A DNA stretch of 64,000 nucleotides, from contig NZ_JAIVMC010000004.1 in NCBI RefSeq assembly GCF_020177265.1, forward strand, positions 310,001 to 374,000. The letters run 5' to 3'. Source of the DNA: Pseudooceanicola marinus. Lineage in GTDB: Bacteria > Pseudomonadota > Alphaproteobacteria > Rhodobacterales > Rhodobacteraceae. A model generated the notes under the pieces. That model did not search any database. It saw nothing but the letters and a program-made list of their open reading frames with translations, and was not told the DNA's origin. Below, in pieces: positions 8,721 through 18,091 of this stretch. A program made the position numbers and the translations under genes. The stretch's first letter is position 1. Each line of letters starts with the position of its first letter.

Positions 8721-9941
8721 ATGTACGATTTGGTGGCCATCGGGGCCTGGTTGGAATTCGCCGTGCGCTGGCTGCACGTGGTCACGGCGATCGCCTGGAT
8801 CGGCTCGTCCTTCTATTTCATCGCGCTGGACCTGGGCCTGAACCGGTCCATCCCCGGCCCTGCAGATGGCGAGGAATGGCAGGTGCACGGCGGTGGCTTC
8901 TACCATATCCAGAAGTACCTGGTCGCCCCCGATGCGCTGCCCGATCATCTCGTCTGGTTCAAATGGGAAAGCTACGCCACCTGGCTGTCGGGCTTTGCCC
9001 TGCTGTGGCTGGTCTATTACCTCGGCGCCGATTTCTACCTGGTTGATCCCAACGTGCTGGACATCCCCGCCTGGGGCGGCATCGCGATCTCGCTGGCCTC
9101 GCTCGGCTTCGGCTGGCTGGCCTATGACACGATCTGCAAATCGAAGTTCGGCGACAACAACACCCGGCTGATGCTGCTGCTCTACGTGATCCTGGTGGCG
9201 CTGGCCTATTTCTACACTCAGGTCTTCACAGGCCGCGCCGCGCTGCTGCACCTGGGTGCCTTCACCGCGACGATCATGTCGGCCAACGTCTTCATGGTGA
9301 TCATCCCCAACCAGAAGATCGTGGTGGCGGATCTGAAGGCGGGCCGCACCCCGGATGCCAAGTACGGCAAGATCGCCAAGCAGCGTTCGACCCACAACAA
9401 CTACCTGACGCTGCCGGTCATCTTCATGATGCTCAGCAACCACTACCCGCTGGCGTTCTCGACCGAGTACACCTGGATCATCGCCAGCCTCGTCTTCCTG
9501 ATGGGCGTCACCATCCGGCATTTCTTCAACAGCATGCATGCGAAGAAAGGGATGCCCTACTGGACCTGGCTGCTGACCGCGCTGATCTTCCTGCTGATCA
9601 TGTGGTTGTCCACCGCGCCACTGTTCCGCTCGGACGTCTACGAGGAGGAGGCTTCGGCCCACCTCAGCCGCTTTGCCGAGGCCGAGGGGTTCGAGGATGT
9701 GCATGACATCGTGATGGGCCGCTGTTCCATGTGCCACGGCGCCGAACCTTTCTGGGACGGGATCCTCTGGGCGCCCAAGGGCGTGCGCCTGGACACCGAG
9801 GCCGACATCGTGCGCAACGCCCGCGGCATCTACCTGCAGGCCGGGCTGACCCATGCCATGCCGCCCGCTAACGTTTCCTTCATCGAAGAGGAGGAACGTC
9901 AGGCCATCCGCGACTGGTACAAGGCGGCGATCAAGGGCTGA
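8721..9941 (+). CDS. puuD: Urate hydroxylase PuuD (membrane-bound, cytochrome c domain)
   Basis: Membrane urate oxidase that converts urate to 5-hydroxyisourate, passing electrons through a C-terminal cytochrome c domain rather than to oxygen. The 406-aa protein has an N-terminal membrane part of about eight segments with conserved histidines (RWLHVVTAIAWIGSSFYF, GGGFYHIQKY, HNNYLTLPVIF, MLSNHYP). A soluble tail carries one c-type heme motif, Cys335-Ser-Met-Cys338-His339, with a candidate Met ligand in THAMPP. It starts at ATG 8721 after GGGGGACGGG. The usual partners (5-hydroxyisourate hydrolase, OHCU decarboxylase, xanthine dehydrogenase) are not in the window, so the purine pathway must be completed elsewhere. 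Confidence 0.93.
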   Translation: MYDLVAIGAWLEFAVRWLHVVTAIAWIGSSFYFIALDLGLNRSIPGPADGEEWQVHGGGFYHIQKYLVAPDALPDHLVWFKWESYATWLSGFALLWLVYYLGADFYLVDPNVLDIPAWGGIAISLASLGFGWLAYDTICKSKFGDNNTRLMLLLYVILVALAYFYTQVFTGRAALLHLGAFTATIMSANVFMVIIPNQKIVVADLKAGRTPDAKYGKIAKQRSTHNNYLTLPVIFMMLSNHYPLAFSTEYTWIIASLVFLMGVTIRHFFNSMHAKKGMPYWTWLLTALIFLLIMWLSTAPLFRSDVYEEEASAHLSRFAEAEGFEDVHDIVMGRCSMCHGAEPFWDGILWAPKGVRLDTEADIVRNARGIYLQAGLTHAMPPANVSFIEEEERQAIRDWYKAAIKG

Positions 9942-9985
9942 CGACCGCTTGGGCCGCCCTGACCGCGAGGTTACAGGAGGCCGCA

Positions 9986-10321
9986 ATGCGCCGCAGGTTT
10001 CGTCTGGCTCTGCTCGGGGTGCTCGTGTCGCTGCTGCCGGCGGGGCAGGCCGGGGCCGAGATCCTGGCCGCGCCGGTGACCGTGACCATCAGCAACCTTG
10101 GCACTCCTCTGGCGGTGTCGATCCGCCCGTTCCGCGCCGAGGCGCAGGAGATATGGCATGTGGCGGGCGCCTGTCCGGCTGCCGAGGATCCGGCGCGGGT
10201 GCGCCTTGTCGCCTTTGCCGCACTGGCCGAGCTGACCATCTACCTGACCGACGCACCAGAGAAGGCGCACCGGACGATCTGCCTGACCAATCCGGCGGCC
10301 TGGCCACAGGCGCGGGAGTGA
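9986..10321 (+). CDS. Small exported protein of unknown function
   Basis: A 111-aa protein starting at ATG 9986 behind CAGGAGG. It has a clear Sec signal peptide (MRRRFRLALLGVL, cleavage near AGA-EI at about residue 24). The mature part is about 87 aa, rich in beta-prone segments (APVTVTISNLGTPLAVSI), with two cysteines (VAGACP and RTICLT) that could form one disulfide in the periplasm. It lies 44 bp behind puuD on the same strand and may be co-transcribed with it. I do not recognise the family and assign no function. Confidence 0.72.
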   Translation: MRRRFRLALLGVLVSLLPAGQAGAEILAAPVTVTISNLGTPLAVSIRPFRAEAQEIWHVAGACPAAEDPARVRLVAFAALAELTIYLTDAPEKAHRTICLTNPAAWPQARE

Positions 10322-10764
10322 TGGCCCGTTCATAGCAGAGACTGCACGCCGTGCGTCTCGTTCACTCGACGCGGAGGGCTTTGGGGGCGCTTTGTTGCGA
10401 GAGATCGTGGGACTGCGACAGGCTCTGGTTCTGGGCCGCATGTCGCGTAGCTCAAAGCGCCCGCTTATAGCCCCCTTCTGCCCGGCGGCACGCCGGGCTG
10501 CGCCCTCCCCTCCCCACGGGAGGGCGCATTTGCACGGGGTGTGGATAGCGGAACGGACCCTGGCCTAGCGGGTGGATCGCTTCGCTCGCATGTTTGCGCG
10601 CCCACCCAGGGGAGGGCGCAGCCCGGCTTCTGGGGGATGCATGGCATGCGGGGAGGACGGTGTTGGGAAAAAGGAGCCTGTGCGGGAGAGGGGCCCTTTG
10701 ACCACCGTTCTCCGGGGCGCAGCCCCCATTTCCGACTCATTCGGCACCTGCTACATTTGGCGGC
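10322..10764. other. 443-bp non-coding region with dense hairpins upstream of mutL
   Basis: No gene is supported here. The middle part (10480-10627) holds two adjacent hairpins and a 19-bp perfect long-range inverted repeat, annotated separately. The remainder has no clear promoter boxes. A 10-bp patch before mutL (GGGGCGCAGCC) resembles the GC-rich filler common in these genomes. Confidence 0.5.
10480..10627. repeat. Nested inverted repeats (two hairpins plus 19-bp long-range inverted repeat)
   Basis: Hairpin A is GCCCGGCG (10480-10487) pairing with CGCCGGGC (10491-10498). Hairpin B is GCGCCCTCCC (10500-10509) pairing with GGGAGGGCGC (10518-10527). In addition GCCGGGCTGCGCCCTCCCC (10492-10510) is perfectly complementary to GGGGAGGGCGCAGCCCGGC (10609-10627), 98 bp further on. 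The two folds are mutually exclusive, since the same bases take part in both. There is no T-tract, so this is not a simple terminator. Confidence 0.75.
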
Positions 10765-12726
10765 ATGCAGCGTCCCGACCCCCATATCCTCGATTCTCAG
10801 CCCGTCATCCGTCAGCTCGACGATGCCGCGATCAACCGCATTGCCGCCGGCGAAGTGGTCGAACGCCCGGCCTCGGCGGTGAAGGAACTGGTGGAAAACG
10901 CCCTCGACGCGGGCGCCACCCGGATCGACGTGACCGTGGCCGATGGCGGCAAGACCCTGATCCGCGTGGCCGACGATGGCTGCGGCATCACGCCGGAGGC
11001 GCTGCCGCTGGCGCTGTCGCGCCATGCCACCTCGAAGATCGACGGCACCGACCTGCTGAACATCCACTCCTTCGGCTTCCGGGGCGAGGCGCTGCCCTCG
11101 CTGGGGGCCGTGGGGCGGCTGTCCCTGACCTCCCGCGCGAAGGGCCATGACGCGGCCGAACTGCGGGTGTCCGGCGGCCAGCTGGGGGAGGTGAAGCCGG
11201 CGGCCCTGAACAAGGGCACGGTGGTCGAGCTGCGCGATCTCTTCTACGCCACGCCGGCGCGGCTGAAGTTCCTGCGTACCGACCGGGCGGAGATGCAGGC
11301 GGTGTCGGACGTGATCAAGCGCCTGGCCATGGCCGAGCCGCACGTTGGGTTCACCCTGCGCGACGCCTCCGGTGCCTCGGGCAAGGGCGGGGACGCGCGG
11401 GTGACCTTCCGCGCCGATCCCGAGACCGGGGACCTGTTCGATGCGCTGCACGGGCGCCTCGCCTCCATCCTGGGGCGCGAGTTCGCGGAGAATGCCCTGG
11501 CCATCGACGCCACGCGCGACGGCATCCGCATGACCGGCTATGCGGCGCTGCCGACCTATTCGCGCGGCGCAGCGGTGGCGCAGTTCCTCTTCGTCAACGG
11601 CCGCCCGGTGAAGGACAAGCTGCTGACCGGCGCCCTGCGCGCCGCCTATTTCGATTTCCTGTCGCGGGACCGGCACCCGGCTGCCGCGCTGTTCCTCGAC
11701 TGTGATCCGCATCTGGTCGACGTGAACGTCCACCCGGCGAAATCCGAGGTGCGGTTCCGCGACCCGGGCACGGCGCGGGGGCTGATCGTCTCGGGCCTGC
11801 GCCATGCGCTGGCCGAGGCCGGGCATCGCGCCTCGACCACCGTCGCGGGCGCCACGCTGGGGGCCTTCCGGCCCGAACCCGCAGGGGGCAGCGCGTCGCC
11901 GATGGGCGCGCTTGGGCCTGCGCCGCAGGCCCCCGAGGGCAGCGCCAATCGGGTCTACCAGTACGACAGCCAGTACCGGCGGGAGGCGCCGGTGCGCCCG
12001 ACCTTCGGCGGCCAGCGCGAGGCAGGGTTCGCGGAAACCTTGGCACCCGACTGGGGGCTGCCCAGCCTCGACACCGGCCCCTCCGCCCGGTTCGAGCCGG
12101 TGGTCGAGGATCTGCCGCAGGGCACCAATGAGACCCCGCTGGAAGAACACCCCCTGGGCGCGGCCCGCGCACAGCTGCACGAGAACTACATCGTCGCCCA
12201 GACCACACGTGGCATGGTCGTCGTCGATCAGCACGCGGCCCACGAACGGCTGGTCTACGAGAAGCTGAAACGCCAGATGGCCGAGAACGGCGTGGCCGCC
12301 CAGGCCCTGCTGATCCCCGAGATCATCGAGCTGTCGCAGGGCGACGCGCAGCGCCTGCTGGACGCCGCGGACGACCTGGCGCGCATGGGGCTGGTCATCG
12401 AACCCTTCGGCGGCGGCGCCATCGCGGTGCGCGAAACCCCCGCCATCCTGGGCGAGATCAACGCCGAGGCCCTGCTGCGGGACGTGCTGGACGAGTTGAC
12501 CGATCAGGACGACAGCCTGACCCTGCAGGCGCGCATCGAGGCGATCCTCAGCCGCGTCGCCTGCCACGGCTCGATCCGCTCGGGCCGGCGGATGCAGGTG
12601 GCCGAGATGAACGAACTTCTGCGGCAGATGGAGGCGACCCCCCATTCCGGGCAATGCAACCACGGCCGCCCCACCTACGTAGAGCTGAAGCTCTCCGATA
12701 TCGAAAGGCTGTTTGGCCGCACATGA
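10765..12726 (+). CDS. mutL: DNA mismatch repair protein MutL (endonuclease-type)
   Basis: Mismatch-repair ATPase of 653 aa that couples MutS recognition to strand incision. The GHKL N-terminus is complete: [19 protein letters not shown] with catalytic Glu41, DDGCGI at 70-75, RHATSKI and GFRGEAL. After a Pro/Gly-rich linker (about 350-430), the C-terminal domain has the metal-binding endonuclease motif DQHA-x2-E-x4-E beginning at residue 488. Cys631 of CNHGRP replaces the usual CPHGRP. This fits a genome without MutH/Dam-directed repair, where MutL itself nicks. It overlaps rmuC by ATGA. Confidence 0.95.
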   Translation: MQRPDPHILDSQPVIRQLDDAAINRIAAGEVVERPASAVKELVENALDAGATRIDVTVADGGKTLIRVADDGCGITPEALPLALSRHATSKIDGTDLLNIHSFGFRGEALPSLGAVGRLSLTSRAKGHDAAELRVSGGQLGEVKPAALNKGTVVELRDLFYATPARLKFLRTDRAEMQAVSDVIKRLAMAEPHVGFTLRDASGASGKGGDARVTFRADPETGDLFDALHGRLASILGREFAENALAIDATRDGIRMTGYAALPTYSRGAAVAQFLFVNGRPVKDKLLTGALRAAYFDFLSRDRHPAAALFLDCDPHLVDVNVHPAKSEVRFRDPGTARGLIVSGLRHALAEAGHRASTTVAGATLGAFRPEPAGGSASPMGALGPAPQAPEGSANRVYQYDSQYRREAPVRPTFGGQREAGFAETLAPDWGLPSLDTGPSARFEPVVEDLPQGTNETPLEEHPLGAARAQLHENYIVAQTTRGMVVVDQHAAHERLVYEKLKRQMAENGVAAQALLIPEIIELSQGDAQRLLDAADDLARMGLVIEPFGGGAIAVRETPAILGEINAEALLRDVLDELTDQDDSLTLQARIEAILSRVACHGSIRSGRRMQVAEMNELLRQMEATPHSGQCNHGRPTYVELKLSDIERLFGRT

Positions 12727-13958
12727 TCCAGATCGGCACCACCCAGATCGACCTGTCCGACCCCCTTGCCCTCGCCGCCGTCATCGGCGGCGTGGCCTTT
12801 CTGGTGCTGCTTGTCCTGATCGTCTTCGCGATCCGCGCCGCCGGCCGCTCGTCCGAGCCGGTGATCTGGCAGATGAGCCAGCTGTCGCGCACGGTCGAGG
12901 GGCTGGCGTCGGGGCAGGAGCAGCTGGCCGGGCGCCTGGGCACCGTGTCGGATGCGCAGACCAACGGCCAGACCCGGATGGTGCAGACCATGGAGGCGCG
13001 GCTGGCCCATGTGCAGAGCCAGATGAACGACCGCCTGCATGCCAACGCGATGCAGCAGGCCCGCGCCCTGGCCGAGATGCAGGAGAAGATGAACGAGCAG
13101 CTGCGCGGCGGGTCGGAAAAGACGACGAAAAGCCTGGCGGAGCTGCAACAGCGCCTGCAGGTGATCGACCGCGCGCAGGAGAATATCACCAAGCTGTCGG
13201 GCGACGTGCTGTCGCTGCAGGACATCCTGTCGAACAAGCAGACCCGCGGCGCCTTTGGCGAGATCCAGCTGAATGACATCGTGGGCAAGGCGCTGCCCTC
13301 GGACAGCTACACGGTGCAGGCGAAGCTGTCGAACGACCGCCGCGCCGACTGCCTGATCCACCTGCCCAACCCGCCGGGGCCGATCGTCATTGACGCCAAG
13401 TTCCCTCTGGAGGCCTACGAGGCCCTGCGCGGCGCCCAGACCCAGGACCAGAAGGCCCGCGCCCAGACCCTGTTCCGCCAGGCGGTGCGCGCCCACATCA
13501 AGGCGATCTGCGAGCGGTACATCATCGAGGGAGAGACCGCCGACGGCGCGCTTATGTTCCTGCCCTCGGAAGCGGTCTATGCCGAGTTGCACGCCAATTT
13601 TCCCGAAATCGTGCGAGAGGGGTTCGCCGCCCGGGTCTGGATCGTCTCGCCCACCACCTGCATGGCGACGCTGAACACCATGCGCGCCATCCTGAAGGAC
13701 GCGCGCATGCGCGAACAGGCCGGCGCCATCCGCAAGACCCTGTCGCTGCTGCACCGCGACGTGGAGATCGTGGTGGAACGGGTGGCCAAGCTGGACACCC
13801 ATTTCACCCAGGCCCGCAAGGACCTGGACGGCATCGGCACCGCCGCCGAACGGGCCGGCAAACGTGCGCTGAAGCTCGACAATTTCGACTTCGAGGAGCT
13901 GGCGCCGGAGGCCGACAGCCCACTGGAAAGCCTCACCCAGGATCCGCCGAAAAGCTGA
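12723..13958 (+). CDS. rmuC: DNA recombination protein RmuC
   Basis: RmuC-family protein of 411 aa, linked in E. coli to limiting recombination between inverted repeats. The start ATG at 12723 overlaps the mutL stop (ATGA), so the two are translationally coupled. The protein has one N-terminal membrane segment (about 16-38), a long coiled coil (about 45-150, heptad-rich with many Gln and Met) and the RmuC nuclease-like core including [14 protein letters not shown] and [12 protein letters not shown]. Operon linkage with mutL suggests a shared genome-maintenance role. Confidence 0.9.
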   Translation: MIQIGTTQIDLSDPLALAAVIGGVAFLVLLVLIVFAIRAAGRSSEPVIWQMSQLSRTVEGLASGQEQLAGRLGTVSDAQTNGQTRMVQTMEARLAHVQSQMNDRLHANAMQQARALAEMQEKMNEQLRGGSEKTTKSLAELQQRLQVIDRAQENITKLSGDVLSLQDILSNKQTRGAFGEIQLNDIVGKALPSDSYTVQAKLSNDRRADCLIHLPNPPGPIVIDAKFPLEAYEALRGAQTQDQKARAQTLFRQAVRAHIKAICERYIIEGETADGALMFLPSEAVYAELHANFPEIVREGFAARVWIVSPTTCMATLNTMRAILKDARMREQAGAIRKTLSLLHRDVEIVVERVAKLDTHFTQARKDLDGIGTAAERAGKRALKLDNFDFEELAPEADSPLESLTQDPPKS

Positions 13959-14041
13959 GGCGAAAAACCTGAGTTTGCGGCAAATCAAGGAAGGGCGTAG
14001 GCTTTTGCCTGCATGCTCCGCGACGAACAGGAGGAAACGCC

Positions 14042-14368
14042 ATGCTAGAAATTTCCATCTCCAAGGTCGCCAATGTCATCCTCATGGCGCGGGAGTTGAA
14101 CCGCGCCGAGGGAGAACTGCGTGCCTTCCTCGAAAATCTGAACGAGGATGAACTGGCCAGCCTGGTCGCGATCATGTGGATCGGGCGCGAAAGCTTCGAT
14201 GCCGACGACCTGGAGGAGGCCATCGCCACCGCCAAGACCGAGGCGAGCACGCCCACGGCGGATTACCTGCTGGGCACGCCGCATCTGTCGGATCACCTGG
14301 AAAACGGCCTCGATGCGCTTGGCCTGTCGGCCTCGGACGAGGAAGACGACCTGGTGCGCGGCGGCTGA
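14042..14368 (+). CDS. DUF3775 domain-containing protein
   Basis: Short acidic cytoplasmic protein of 108 aa. It matches my recollection of the DUF3775 family: an N-terminal helix (ISKVANVILMAREL), the LVAIMWIGRESFD segment and the C-terminal TADYLLGTPHLSDHLENGLDAL motif. Start ATG 14042 follows GAGGAAACGCC. It lies 83 bp after rmuC and ends before a strong bidirectional terminator, so it may be the last gene of the mutL unit. The function of the family is unknown. Confidence 0.78.
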   Translation: MLEISISKVANVILMARELNRAEGELRAFLENLNEDELASLVAIMWIGRESFDADDLEEAIATAKTEASTPTADYLLGTPHLSDHLENGLDALGLSASDEEDDLVRGG

Positions 14369-14435
14369 AACCGATCCTTGGGGACGTGGTCTGCCGCCCC
14401 GCAGGGGCTGTGCCTCCTGTAGTCTTCGCAATGGA

Positions 14436-14467
14436 AAAGGGGCGCCGCATCGCTGCGGCGCCCCTTT
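14436..14467. terminator. Bidirectional rho-independent terminator
   Basis: Perfect 14-bp stem AAAGGGGCGCCGCA / TGCGGCGCCCCTTT with a TCGC loop. Its own A and T runs serve both the DUF3775 gene (+) and the saccharopine dehydrogenase pair (-). Confidence 0.92.
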
Positions 14468-14489
14468 CGTCACGTTCCGTTTGCGCAGT

Positions 14490-15647
14490 TCAGGCCAGGT
14501 AGTCGATCCGTTCCAGCGTGTCGGCCATGCCCTCGACCTCGGCGATCCACTCGCGGCGGATGTCCTCGGCGAACATCGGGTCGGCGGCGTTCGACGCGGT
14601 GACGACGCCCGTGGCGAGGCGCGAGGCGACCAGCGCCTCGATCGCCATGGCGACGGTGATCGACACCAGCTTGCCCATGGCACTGCCGTCGTCCTTGCCC
14701 GACGCATCCATCGCCCAGGCCTGATCGAAGACCGGCGCGCCGTCCTTGGTGGCGGTCAGGCGCACGAACATCACCACGCGGTCGGCCTCGCCCTCGTCAT
14801 AGGCGTGGTCATTCCACAGCCCTTCGGAGATCTCGCGCAGGCGCGCGTCGCCCTCGGGGCCTTCCAGCGTTTCCACTTCCTTGAAGAGATCCGCCCAGGC
14901 GGTCGACCAGCCGTCCAGCCGCAGGGTGCCGCGCACGAAGTCCTGCACGTTCCACGCCGGGTCGAAGCCGTACTGGTCGATGAAGGGCAGGGAGTTGCGG
15001 TTCGGGTAAGCCTCGAAGACCTCGCCGCCGGGCAGCGGGTTCTCGTAGCGGGTGATCGCATCCCAGGGGCGCGCCACGTTCAACTCCTCGCCGCCCTTCA
15101 GCGACTTGGAGGGCGAGCGCAGGGCCTTCAGCACGCCCAAGGGCGACCAGCTGAACTTGTAGCGGAAGTCGTTGGCAACCTTGGGGAAGCCGCCGCAGTA
15201 GGAGGTGAAGGAGATGTCCAGGCCCTCGCCCAGCCCGCTGTCCTTCAGCCGGGCCACCAGATCATCGGCCAGGATGTGGTCGATGCCCGGGTCCAGCCCC
15301 ACCTCGTTGACGAAGCTCAGGCCCTTGTCCTTCGCCGCCTGGTCCAACTCCGCCATTTCGGGCGCAACGTAGGAGGAGGAGACGAAATGCGCGCCCTTCT
15401 CCAGGCAGGCCTTGGCCAGCGGGACGTGCAGGTCGGCGGGCAGCATCGAGACGGCGATGTCGCCGGGCTCCAGCGCCTGCGCCACGGCCTCCAGCGTGAA
15501 GGGGCGGATGTCCTTCGTGAGGTCGCCCACCTCGGCCTCGGCCTTCGCCACCGTGCGGTTCCAGACCACGACGGGGTAGTTGCCCGTCAGCAGGCGCCGC
15601 AGGCCGGGGACGGCCGACAGGCCCGTGCCACACCAATGAATCTTCAT
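14490..15647 (-). CDS. Saccharopine dehydrogenase family protein (LYS9-like, glutamate-forming type)
   Basis: NAD(P)-dependent oxidoreductase of 385 aa resembling saccharopine reductase. In the catabolic direction it would oxidise saccharopine to 2-aminoadipate semialdehyde and glutamate. The N-terminal Rossmann fold opens with HWCGTGLSAVPGLRRLL and VVVWNRT. The middle shows GLDPGIDHILADDLV and SYCGGFPKVANDFRYKFSWSP, both typical of LYS9-like enzymes. Its start overlaps the stop of the upstream LYS1-like gene (ATGA, 15647-15644), so the two steps are coupled in one operon. The sequence looks complete. Confidence 0.87.
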   Translation of the reverse strand: MKIHWCGTGLSAVPGLRRLLTGNYPVVVWNRTVAKAEAEVGDLTKDIRPFTLEAVAQALEPGDIAVSMLPADLHVPLAKACLEKGAHFVSSSYVAPEMAELDQAAKDKGLSFVNEVGLDPGIDHILADDLVARLKDSGLGEGLDISFTSYCGGFPKVANDFRYKFSWSPLGVLKALRSPSKSLKGGEELNVARPWDAITRYENPLPGGEVFEAYPNRNSLPFIDQYGFDPAWNVQDFVRGTLRLDGWSTAWADLFKEVETLEGPEGDARLREISEGLWNDHAYDEGEADRVVMFVRLTATKDGAPVFDQAWAMDASGKDDGSAMGKLVSITVAMAIEALVASRLATGVVTASNAADPMFAEDIRREWIAEVEGMADTLERIDYLA

Positions 15648-16702
15648 GCCAATGCCTCCATATGCGTGTCGAATTCGGCCTTCGCGCGCCCCCAGACCCC
15701 TGCGTCGAGCGCATCCAGCGTCAGCAGGGAGTGCAGCAGCTGGGCCGCGTAATCCTCGCTGCTTTCCTTGGGCAGCATCGAGGGCAGGTTGTCGATCGCC
15801 ATCACGTCCAGGGGCGGTGTGTCGCGCACCCGCAGGGCCGGAGCGGCCCAGGTGGTGGTGCGGTCATAGACCTTGATCGGCGAGAAATCGGATGTCGGGT
15901 CGCAGGCCACGTCGCCGATGACGGTCAGCTTGCGCGGGCCATCGGCCATGGCCACGGGCACGAAGACGGGCGTGCCCGGCATGGCCAGGATCGAATTCAC
16001 GAAGATCTCGTGCTCCGCGATCTCGGGGAAGGGGCCGCCCGATGCGGTCTCGGCCATGTCCCACTTGGTCACGTCACAGCCCATTTCGGCACAGAGGTCC
16101 GAGGCGCCGGTGCCGACGCGGCCTTTGGCTCCGATGACGATGGCACGCGGCAGTTGCCGGTCGTAGGGCGTCAGCCGTTCCGAGAGGTCCGACAGCAGGG
16201 CCTCCTTGTCGGGGTAGGCGCCGACGGGCGGGCAGAGCGTGCCCTGTTGCTGCGCGGCCCAGCACATCAGCGAGACGGCGGCCCCGGCATACCCGGCCCA
16301 GTAGCCGAAGGCGGCGACGCGGCGCCCCGTTTCATCCACCAGGTATTCCAGATCATAGAGCGTGCCGCCCCCCGCGCGGAACCGCTTCAGCAACTCCTGC
16401 CCCGCGGGCTGACCCTTGTAGGCATGGCCGAACATGATGTGGCGGTGACGCAGGGGCGTGCCGTCCTCGGGCAGCTCCTTCAGGCCGAAGATGATCGCGT
16501 CTTCGGGCGCCTCGGGCCAGCTGTTCTCGGCCACGATCTCGGCCCCCGCATCGCGGTAGCCCTCGATGTCCAGGATGCGCGTGCGGCTTTCCTCGACGCT
16601 CAGGCGGAAGCCCTTCTCGATCAGCGCGCGCGCGCCCTCGGGCGTCAGGCCGGCCCGGTCTTCGTTGGGGCGCTGTTCGGCGCGCAGCCAGATGTGGGTC
16701 AT
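15644..16702 (-). CDS. Saccharopine dehydrogenase, lysine-forming type (LYS1-like)
   Basis: 352-aa enzyme of the alanine dehydrogenase/saccharopine dehydrogenase fold, which interconverts lysine plus 2-oxoglutarate with saccharopine. I chose the ATG at 16702, preceded by AAGGAG, over longer upstream frames. Motifs include LRAEQRPNEDRAGLTPEGA at the N-terminus, the DLEYLVDETGRRVAAFG segment, and the nucleotide-binding IVIGAKGRVGTGASDL. With the LYS9-like partner it forms a two-gene saccharopine route. Proteobacteria normally make lysine through diaminopimelate, so lysine breakdown is the likely role. Confidence 0.87.
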   Translation of the reverse strand: MTHIWLRAEQRPNEDRAGLTPEGARALIEKGFRLSVEESRTRILDIEGYRDAGAEIVAENSWPEAPEDAIIFGLKELPEDGTPLRHRHIMFGHAYKGQPAGQELLKRFRAGGGTLYDLEYLVDETGRRVAAFGYWAGYAGAAVSLMCWAAQQQGTLCPPVGAYPDKEALLSDLSERLTPYDRQLPRAIVIGAKGRVGTGASDLCAEMGCDVTKWDMAETASGGPFPEIAEHEIFVNSILAMPGTPVFVPVAMADGPRKLTVIGDVACDPTSDFSPIKVYDRTTTWAAPALRVRDTPPLDVMAIDNLPSMLPKESSEDYAAQLLHSLLTLDALDAGVWGRAKAEFDTHMEALA

Positions 16703-16857
16703 GAGAGGCTCCTTTCGGTCACCCGGTATAGCGGGCCGCCTCTGGGATGCAATCAAAGCGGTGCCGTATCGAGGTGGCAGGCCCCCCGAAGCGCCGCGAT
16801 TTGCCTTTAGTGGCACAAAGCTGTTGTCTCGGACCGGAGACAGACAGGAGGCCCCCC

Positions 16858-18054
16858 ATGATTCCCGTGAACCCGGAGCGATTTCTGGCAGACCTGCACA
16901 CCCTGCGCAGCTTCGGCGCGGCGGGTGTCGGCAAGGGGGTCGTGCGCCCGGCCTATTCCGATCCCGACATCGCGGCGCGCCGCTGGCTGGCCGAGCAATA
17001 CGCCGACGCCGGGCTGGAGGTCGCGGTGGATCCCTGCGGGTCGGTCTTCGGCCTGGCGCCGGGCCGCTCGCTCTTGGTGGGCAGCCATTCCGACAGCCAG
17101 CCCGAGGGCGGCTGGCTGGACGGGGCGCTTGGCGTGATCTGCGGGCTGGAACTGGCGCGCGCGGGCGCCGCCGCCGGGGTGCCGATCTCCGCCGTGTCCT
17201 TCCAGGACGAGGAGGGGCGGTTCGGCGTGACGACGGGCAGTCGGGTCTGGTCGGGCAATACCTCTCTGGAGGAGGCGGATCAGCTGGTCGACCGCGACGG
17301 TGTGACCTTCGCCGAGGCGCGCGCGCGGATGGCCGACATGGTGACCGGTCCGGTCGATCCCAGCCGGTTCACCGGCTTCCTGGAATGCCACATCGAACAG
17401 GGCCCCTGGCTGTATGAGGCGGGGGAGGCCGTGGGCGTGGTCAGCGACATCGTGGGCATCCGCGACATGACCATGACCTTCGAGGGGGAACAGAACCACG
17501 CCGGCACCACGCCGATGCACCGCCGCCGCGACGCCTTCCAGGCCATGCTGCGCTTCCAGGCGCTGATCGATGATCGCTTCCGCAACGTGGTTACGCCGCA
17601 AACCGTCTGGACCACCGGCGACGTCGAACTGCACCCCGGATCGCATTCCATCGTGCCGGGGCGCTGCAGCTTCTCCATGCAGTGGCGCGACGGCGACAAG
17701 GACCGTCTGGACCGGATGGAGGAGATCATCCGCACCGCCGCGGCCGAAGTGGCGGAGGAGACCGGCATGACCCTGTCGACCTCCGGCATGCTGGGACTTG
17801 AGCCGGTGCCGATGGACGCAGGCCTGCGTGCCGCGCTGGAAGGGGCTGCCGAGGACCAGGTGCCGGGCCGCTGGCGCAAGATGCAGTCGGGCGCCCTGCA
17901 TGACGCGGCCAGCGTGGGCCGGCTGATGCCCGTGGCGATGCTGTTCGTGCCCTCGATCAACGGCATCAGCCATGCCTTTGCCGAGGATACCGACGAGGCG
18001 GATCTGGCCGCCGGGCTGAAGGTGCTGGCCGAGGCCGCGACGCGACTGGCATGA
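16858..18054 (+). CDS. M20-family Zn-dependent amidohydrolase (N-carbamoyl-amino acid hydrolase / allantoate amidohydrolase type)
   Basis: 398-aa binuclear zinc hydrolase of the HyuC/AllC group, which cleaves N-carbamoyl or ureido bonds. The start ATG 16858 has an excellent AGGAGG six bases upstream. Zinc ligands are visible in order: [31 protein letters not shown], and the closing GISHAFAED. The dimerisation lid between them has the NHAGTTPM and GSHSIVPG motifs of the family. It stands alone on the plus strand between two minus-strand units. The substrate cannot be read from sequence. An allantoate role would fit with puuD elsewhere in the window but is only a guess. Confidence 0.86.
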   Translation: MIPVNPERFLADLHTLRSFGAAGVGKGVVRPAYSDPDIAARRWLAEQYADAGLEVAVDPCGSVFGLAPGRSLLVGSHSDSQPEGGWLDGALGVICGLELARAGAAAGVPISAVSFQDEEGRFGVTTGSRVWSGNTSLEEADQLVDRDGVTFAEARARMADMVTGPVDPSRFTGFLECHIEQGPWLYEAGEAVGVVSDIVGIRDMTMTFEGEQNHAGTTPMHRRRDAFQAMLRFQALIDDRFRNVVTPQTVWTTGDVELHPGSHSIVPGRCSFSMQWRDGDKDRLDRMEEIIRTAAAEVAEETGMTLSTSGMLGLEPVPMDAGLRAALEGAAEDQVPGRWRKMQSGALHDAASVGRLMPVAMLFVPSINGISHAFAEDTDEADLAAGLKVLAEAATRLA

Positions 18055-18091
18055 CACTGGCCTGATCCTCGTCTGATCCGGGCGTGACAGC

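Noticed and set aside
8435-8785. Minus-strand frame in the rhodanese/puuD gap
   Set aside because: There is no ribosome-binding site and it runs into the puuD coding start. The translated sequence is Arg/Pro-rich without motifs.
10465-12663. Minus-strand open frame opposite mutL
   Set aside because: It is antisense to the full set of MutL motifs, with repetitive Arg/Gly/Gln composition typical of shadow frames.
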